A stretch of DNA of 64,000 nt from Chytridium lagenaria (lineage: Eukaryota > Chytridiomycota > Chytridiomycetes > Chytridiales > Chytridiaceae). The stretch is from assembly GCA_025449115.1 (NCBI GenBank), contig JAHLKC010000008.1:404388-468387 (forward strand), written 5' to 3'. The notes under the pieces are model-generated. The model had not been told where the DNA came from. It did no database searches and worked only from the letters and a program-made list of their open reading frames with translations. Within the stretch, counting starts at the first letter, position 1; the number at the start of each line of letters is the position of its first letter. The position numbers were made by a program, and so were the translations under genes. Shown here one piece after another: positions 59,840 to 64,000 of the stretch.

Positions 59840-60042
59840 CCCGGGGGTCTGCCGCAGGGTCTATCCCAGGGTGCGGTAGACACCGGAGAGACGCCCCAGG
59901 GTTCAGGACCCTGGGGAGGTGATTCAGGGTGCTTGGAGCGACGTCCCCAGGGTGCAGGACCCCAGGGTGCAGGACCCTGGGGAGCGGGACCCTGGGGAGC
60001 GGGACCCTGACGCGCTGACCCAAGGGTGCGGGACCCTGGGGT
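59840..60042. repeat. GC-rich hairpin-forming repeat cluster
   Basis: About ten copies of CAGGGTNCNGGACCCTGGGG-like units in otherwise AT-rich DNA. At 59894-59916 one unit is a perfect 9-bp inverted repeat (CCCCAGGGT TCAGG ACCCTGGGG); 59945-59982 and 60020-60041 form similar stems. The cluster falls inside the putative LTR. Confidence 0.8.
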
Positions 60043-60431
60043 GTAATGACGATAAGATGATAAAGTGTAAAGACCTTATGTGCGGAACATAATCACGCGT
60101 GCTCGGAGCTGAGATCTATAGTATACATTCTCGTCGTCGAGTTAACTTGATCTATCGGCATTCCGCAACGTAGCAAAACTGCAACTCTTAGTCATTTGGC
60201 GTACCGCAATAACAAGTTGAGTTTTGCTACAGCGTTAAAGCTGATATGTGATCATGTTAAATACGAGTCAAACGTGAATATAGATCTATAACGTGCGACG
60301 TAAAGGTCGTCTCTCTGGTTCAGTCAGATGAACATGTTCGACGGATGAACATCATGAATCGCAAAGTAAGAGTTTATTGAATTGTTATAACGATACAACA
60401 GAGATTCAACACACCCCCGCAATTCAAGGAA

Positions 60432-62061
60432 CTATTGCTTTTCTGATGGCAGTGTGGTCAAGTCTTTGAATCGTCGCATACCAAGGCTGCGGACATGCCG
60501 TTGATGTGCTTCAGTAGGTAAAGACTTCGTTAAGACGTCAGCGACCATGTCTTCTGACCAGCAATAGGCGAGTTCGATGCGGCGTTCATCAATCTTGTCG
60601 TTGACAAATCTGTGTTTCACGTTCATGTGTTTGACACGTTGATGATGCATCGGATTTTTCGCTATAGCAATGGTTGAGTCGTTATCTTGATATATACGGG
60701 ATACACCAGGATGTTGGATTAAGGCTTCATCCATGAGACTTTGATACCATATCATCTCGCGGGTAGCTTCACTGAGTGCAATGAGCTCCGCTTCAGAAGA
60801 TGATTGCGCAACAACCGTTTGCTTCTTGGACTGCCATGAAATGGCGCCGCCACCGAATAACACCACGTAACCGGTACGTGACTTAAAGTCATCTTCACAT
60901 GCGTGACTGGCGTCTGCATAACAAAGAGGTGCTTCTTCTATGTCCAAGATGGCGGTTCTACCTTCAGTGAGTTGTGTCATAGAAGACAACGCCGATTTTG
61001 AGTATAGTATACCATAGTCATGCGTGTCAAGTAAATAACGTAAAACTCGAACTAGTGCAACAAAGTCCCCAGCATTTGGGTTAGCTTGATATTGCCCTAG
61101 TTTACTGACGGTAAATGCCAGATCAGGTCTGGTTTCTGCGCGAGATAGGAAATCTTTTGCAGATTGAACGGAATTGATCGCGTTCGTTTTGCGATAACTC
61201 AGCTGCTGAATCATCGTGACACCAGTTGATGGTCATAGGAGTGGGTTTCGAGGTGATACCCGTATCCCATAATCCACAGGACTCTAATAAATGCTTGATA
61301 TAGAATCGTTGGCAAATAAACGTTCCTTCAACGGTGTGAATAACTTGGATTTTGGTCATCCAGTCAATAGGCCCTTTGGTTCCAACTTTGAATCGCTTGT
61401 CCACTCGATCAATGAAGGCGTGAATAAAGCTTACATTAACAGTAATGATAATGATATCATCCACATAAATGATTACGTGGATAAGAGTATTAGACTCTTT
61501 GTCATATTTGACGAAATGACAGACATCAGCTCTATTGCGCGTAAAACCTTCATCTTTTACAAGCCAAAGACACAGTGTTATGTACCATTCTCGTCCGGAT
61601 TGATGTAAACCATAGATGGCCTGATTCAATCGACAGACAATCATAGCACCGTCAGCTGCGAACTTTTCAAAACCATGTGGCATCACCAAATAATTCAGAT
61701 CGTGGAGAGTTCCAAAGAGGTATGCGCCAGTAATATCTATCTGATAGATAAGAAGGCATAGAATCGCACTCCAGCAAGTGAAAAACCGAATAGTATTAGC
61801 GTTTGCGACAGGCAAAAACACTTCGGTATATTCTTTGCCTGGAATTTGACTGAAACCTCGAGCAACCCAACGGGCCTTATAACGGATAAGGTTACCGTCT
61901 TGATCGAACTTATGATCGAAAACCCATCTTCCATCAATTAGATGAGCACCTTTCGGAAAAGGTACTTCATCCCACGTCCCACGTCGCTTAAGTTCGTTGT
62001 ATTCCTTCAACATTGCGCGTACCAAAATGGTGCTTCATCTGGCCGTGACATAGCTTCTTCA
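60432..62061 (-). CDS. copia reverse transcriptase and RNase H region
   Basis: The RT part (about 62025-61130) reads GRWVFDHKFDQDGNLIRYKA then ARGFSQIPGKEYTE, YQIDITGAYLFGTL, YGLHQSGREWY and the catalytic IIYVDDIIII. The RNase H part (61214-60432) shows CYADASHACEDDFKSRTGYV, WQSKKQTVVAQSSSEAELIA, IYQDNDSTIAIAKNP, HMNVKHRFVNDKI and MVADVLTKSLP, the standard copia RNase H motifs, and ends at 60432. One frame change lies near 61160. RT makes cDNA from element RNA; RNase H removes the template. Confidence 0.85.
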
Positions 62062-62331
62062 ACGGATGAAGGTAAAGGAAGAACTTGTGACATAGGGATT
62101 TTTCTGAGGAGGAGTTGAACTCGGAGCTGGTTCAGGGAAAACAATCTTTGGTTTGATGACTTTACTGGCGTGCAGCTCGGTCGCCTGGATCACCTCGGAA
62201 GGTAACGCCAGGAGTACGAGACCATTCGGGAGCAGGTGCACGTGATCTGGTTCGTCTTGATAGTGGTGCATCCTCAGGAGGTGCAACAAGTACAACGGGA
62301 GGTACTACAAGCGTGATTTCATCGTCAAAGT

Positions 62332-64000
62332 TTATAGGGAAAGTGACGAAAGGATCGGGTCCTCTTCTTCGGAGTCACTATCATCATTTGGGATAAGTAC
62401 TTCCGAAGTAATATCCTCAGGAATGACTTCCTCTTCTGTTTCAATTGGTATGTCGTCAAAGGAAAATGTCGAAACAGGATAAGTTGATAGTAGATCATCA
62501 AGGACTGATTTCGATGGGCTGTTTCCGGGGAATACACCATCGTGAAAGTATACATGATAGTAGGGACGTATCGTACCCGTTCGGTAATTGTAAGCTTTCA
62601 CTACTTTAAGCGACTGTCCTTCATATCCCAAAAATAACCCGAGTTCGGATTTGTCGCGGGTATGTAGCGCACGCCGCTGATCTGGATGCAAGTGTATGCT
62701 GATCAGGCAACCAAACGATCTGATACGTGTCAAATCGGGTTTCTTGTCAGTAAACGACTGATATGGTGTTCCTTTCAGAAAAGGGTGCCAAAGCGTGTTC
62801 TTAACAAGGGCGCTATACAGGAGTGCATGAGAGTAGAAAATATCAGGAAGCTTGGACTGAGTAAGCATACAGGATGCCATCACTTTGAGGCTTCTGATAG
62901 TCCGTTCAACCAAACCATTGAGCTCCTTAGTGTAAGGTGGTGATGGTGAGATTGTGATCGGCGGAAGTTTTTCCGTGCAGAACTTCTGGAAGTCTGTAGA
63001 CGTAGCAATTTCGCCTGTGTCAGATCTGAATTCCGCGACGCGGAGTCCGGTTTCATTTTCCAACTGCATTATGGTCGAAATGGTCATGCTAGCAGATTGT
63101 CCTTTGTCGCGAACAAAGCGTATGGTAATCCATCGGGTACCTTCGTCGACGAATGGTAACCAGTACTTCAACCCTTTTTCATTTTGGCAAGGTAAAGGTA
63201 CAGTATCGGTATGGATTCTATAGAGTTTTCGGCGGACCGATTGGGATGAAGAACCTATGGGCCGTTGGACTATCTTATTTTGGGCACAGATAAGACAGTT
63301 CTCAAGGATAGACTCATTCAATAAAGAAATAACAGACGGGTCTGATAATAACTTTTTATTTACTGTGATGCAATCTACATGAGTCATCGTTTGGATAAGA
63401 ATCCGTGGATGAACATGACCAAATCGCTTATGCAGCATAACGATTTCCTTTATGGTCATGTCTGCATTTTTGCCTAGAAATGCAGCTGTAGAAAGACGAT
63501 TAGATTGGGCGTTACTAATCGAGTTTGATGAACTTACTTCGGAAAGTGAGTCCAAAACCATGTCGTGGTTGTCTGCAGGAGCGGATCCTTCAACCAGAGG
63601 TTCATCTCCAAGAGCGGTGCGTAACCAGGTATCCCACTCGTCGCCGAGGAGGGTTGCTTCATCAGTCGGAACCAATAATGCGGATGTAACGTGATTAGCC
63701 TCATTATCACCATCCGTAATCTCCATTAGCTTTGGTGCTGTGTCTACTGTAGTAAGGAGGTGATAAAGGTCACCGACACGACGGCCAATAGTGATTGTTC
63801 GACCTTCTTGATGGATATAGAGATATACCTCATCAGCCGAAAAGACGACTAAGTCTTGTGTGCCCTCAATCATGCCCAATACCGAACACAGAGGCTCAGT
63901 AAGATCAGGGACGTACAGAACATGTTTGATCAAACGGAAATGATCGCCGAACTTGTACATAACATCTCCATATCCTTTGACCGGTACAGAACGGTCACAG
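62332..64000 (-). CDS. copia gag-pre-integrase and integrase region (5' end off window)
   Basis: The frame is open to the window edge: VKGYGDVMYKFGDHFRL then VLYVPDLTEPLCSVLG is the typical stretch after the copia protease. Then come the integrase zinc motif (MLHKRFGHVHPRIL with H-x-H spacing, ENCLICAQNK), the catalytic Asp-Asp-Glu positions (YRIHTDTVPLP, EFRSDTGEI, LNGLVERTIRSLK) and the LGYEGQ/RPYYHVYFHDG end. The region from 62330 to 62061, which should link to RT, is Pro/Arg/Ser-rich and in shifted frames. Confidence 0.85.
   Translation of the reverse strand, partial: CDRSVPVKGYGDVMYKFGDHFRLIKHVLYVPDLTEPLCSVLGMIEGTQDLVVFSADEVYLYIHQEGRTITIGRRVGDLYHLLTTVDTAPKLMEITDGDNEANHVTSALLVPTDEATLLGDEWDTWLRTALGDEPLVEGSAPADNHDMVLDSLSEVSSSNSISNAQSNRLSTAAFLGKNADMTIKEIVMLHKRFGHVHPRILIQTMTHVDCITVNKKLLSDPSVISLLNESILENCLICAQNKIVQRPIGSSSQSVRRKLYRIHTDTVPLPCQNEKGLKYWLPFVDEGTRWITIRFVRDKGQSASMTISTIMQLENETGLRVAEFRSDTGEIATSTDFQKFCTEKLPPITISPSPPYTKELNGLVERTIRSLKVMASCMLTQSKLPDIFYSHALLYSALVKNTLWHPFLKGTPYQSFTDKKPDLTRIRSFGCLISIHLHPDQRRALHTRDKSELGLFLGYEGQSLKVVKAYNYRTGTIRPYYHVYFHDGVFPGNSPSKSVLDDLLSTYPVSTFSFDDIPIETEEEVIPEDITSEVLIPNDDSDSEEEDPILSSLSL

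Larger units (their letters stand above)
59790..60411 (-). mobile_element. putative 3' LTR of the copia element
   Basis: On the minus strand a purine tract (TGCGGGGGTG) just past the end of pol is followed at 60411 by TGTTGAATC, the usual polypurine tract plus TG start of an LTR. A plausible CA end lies at 59790 (minus strand ...GCATATGTCACA), giving an LTR of about 620 bp. The partner LTR is outside the window, so both the end point and the target duplication are unverified. Confidence 0.5.
60412..64000 (-). mobile_element. Ty1/copia LTR retrotransposon, internal region (truncated by window edge)
   Basis: Minus-strand pol in the copia order integrase, reverse transcriptase, RNase H, ending 3' at a polypurine tract. 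The gag and protease-active-site part lie beyond position 64000. The domains are well preserved, but pol is split into three frames, so the copy is either recently dead or has assembly indels. Confidence 0.85.

Noticed and set aside
59840..60042. CRISPR-like array
   Set aside because: The repeats are palindromic and directly abutting, without unique spacers of constant length; the setting is a fungal LTR.

Overview
The window looks like nuclear DNA of a zoosporic (flagellated, early-diverging) fungus, most plausibly a chytrid. Fungal signs are a Zn2Cys6-type transcription factor with a middle homology region, an Egh16-like secreted protein, a GPI-anchored wall protein, an aquaglyceroporin, short GT-AG introns (mostly 45-150 nt) and a Ty1/copia element. 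A protein with the N-terminal block of the ciliary protein ERICH3, and 12-TM adenylyl cyclases, argue for a flagellated lineage. The taxonomic assignment is inference.

Layout: 754-2852 secreted LEA-like protein (+); 4295-19085 three tandem paralogous two-domain membrane nucleotide cyclases (+); 20126-24026 Zn-cluster transcription factor (+); 24471-25244 universal-stress-protein-like gene (+); 25624-26941 unknown two-TM protein (-); 28173-33552 a nest of single-pass Cys-motif surface proteins and their broken copies; 34623-35950 TLC-domain membrane protein (-); 38232-41666 F-box/WD40 protein (+); 42977-44421 GPI wall protein (+); 45101-45933 secreted Asn/Gln/Gly repeat protein (-); 46836-48665 aquaglyceroporin with a large loop insertion (-); 49519-50795 another surface-family gene (-); 52872-53951 Egh16-like secreted protein (+); 54945-56004 ERICH3-like protein (+); 58011-59578 leucine-rich-repeat protein (+); 59790-64000 LTR and pol of a Ty1/copia element (-), running off the right edge.

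The most interesting system is the cyclase array. Each protein has the plan 6TM-cyclase-6TM-cyclase known from animal adenylyl cyclases, but the two catalytic halves are in the opposite order. The first cyclase domain carries the adenine-selecting Lys/Asp, the transition-state Asn/Arg and the VKGKG lysine (the animal C2 set). The second carries the two metal-binding Asp and has lost Asn/Arg (the animal C1 set). One composite active site per protein is therefore predicted. Swapped halves are established for protist guanylyl cyclases; here they occur with adenine-type residues in what looks like a fungus.

Many genes contain single-base frame breaks, often at homopolymers, while several neighbours are intact. 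The simplest reading is residual indel error in the assembly, so broken frames here are not by themselves evidence of pseudogenes. The surface-family fragments (28173, 30629, 31541, 51298) are real truncated duplicates, because whole exons are missing.
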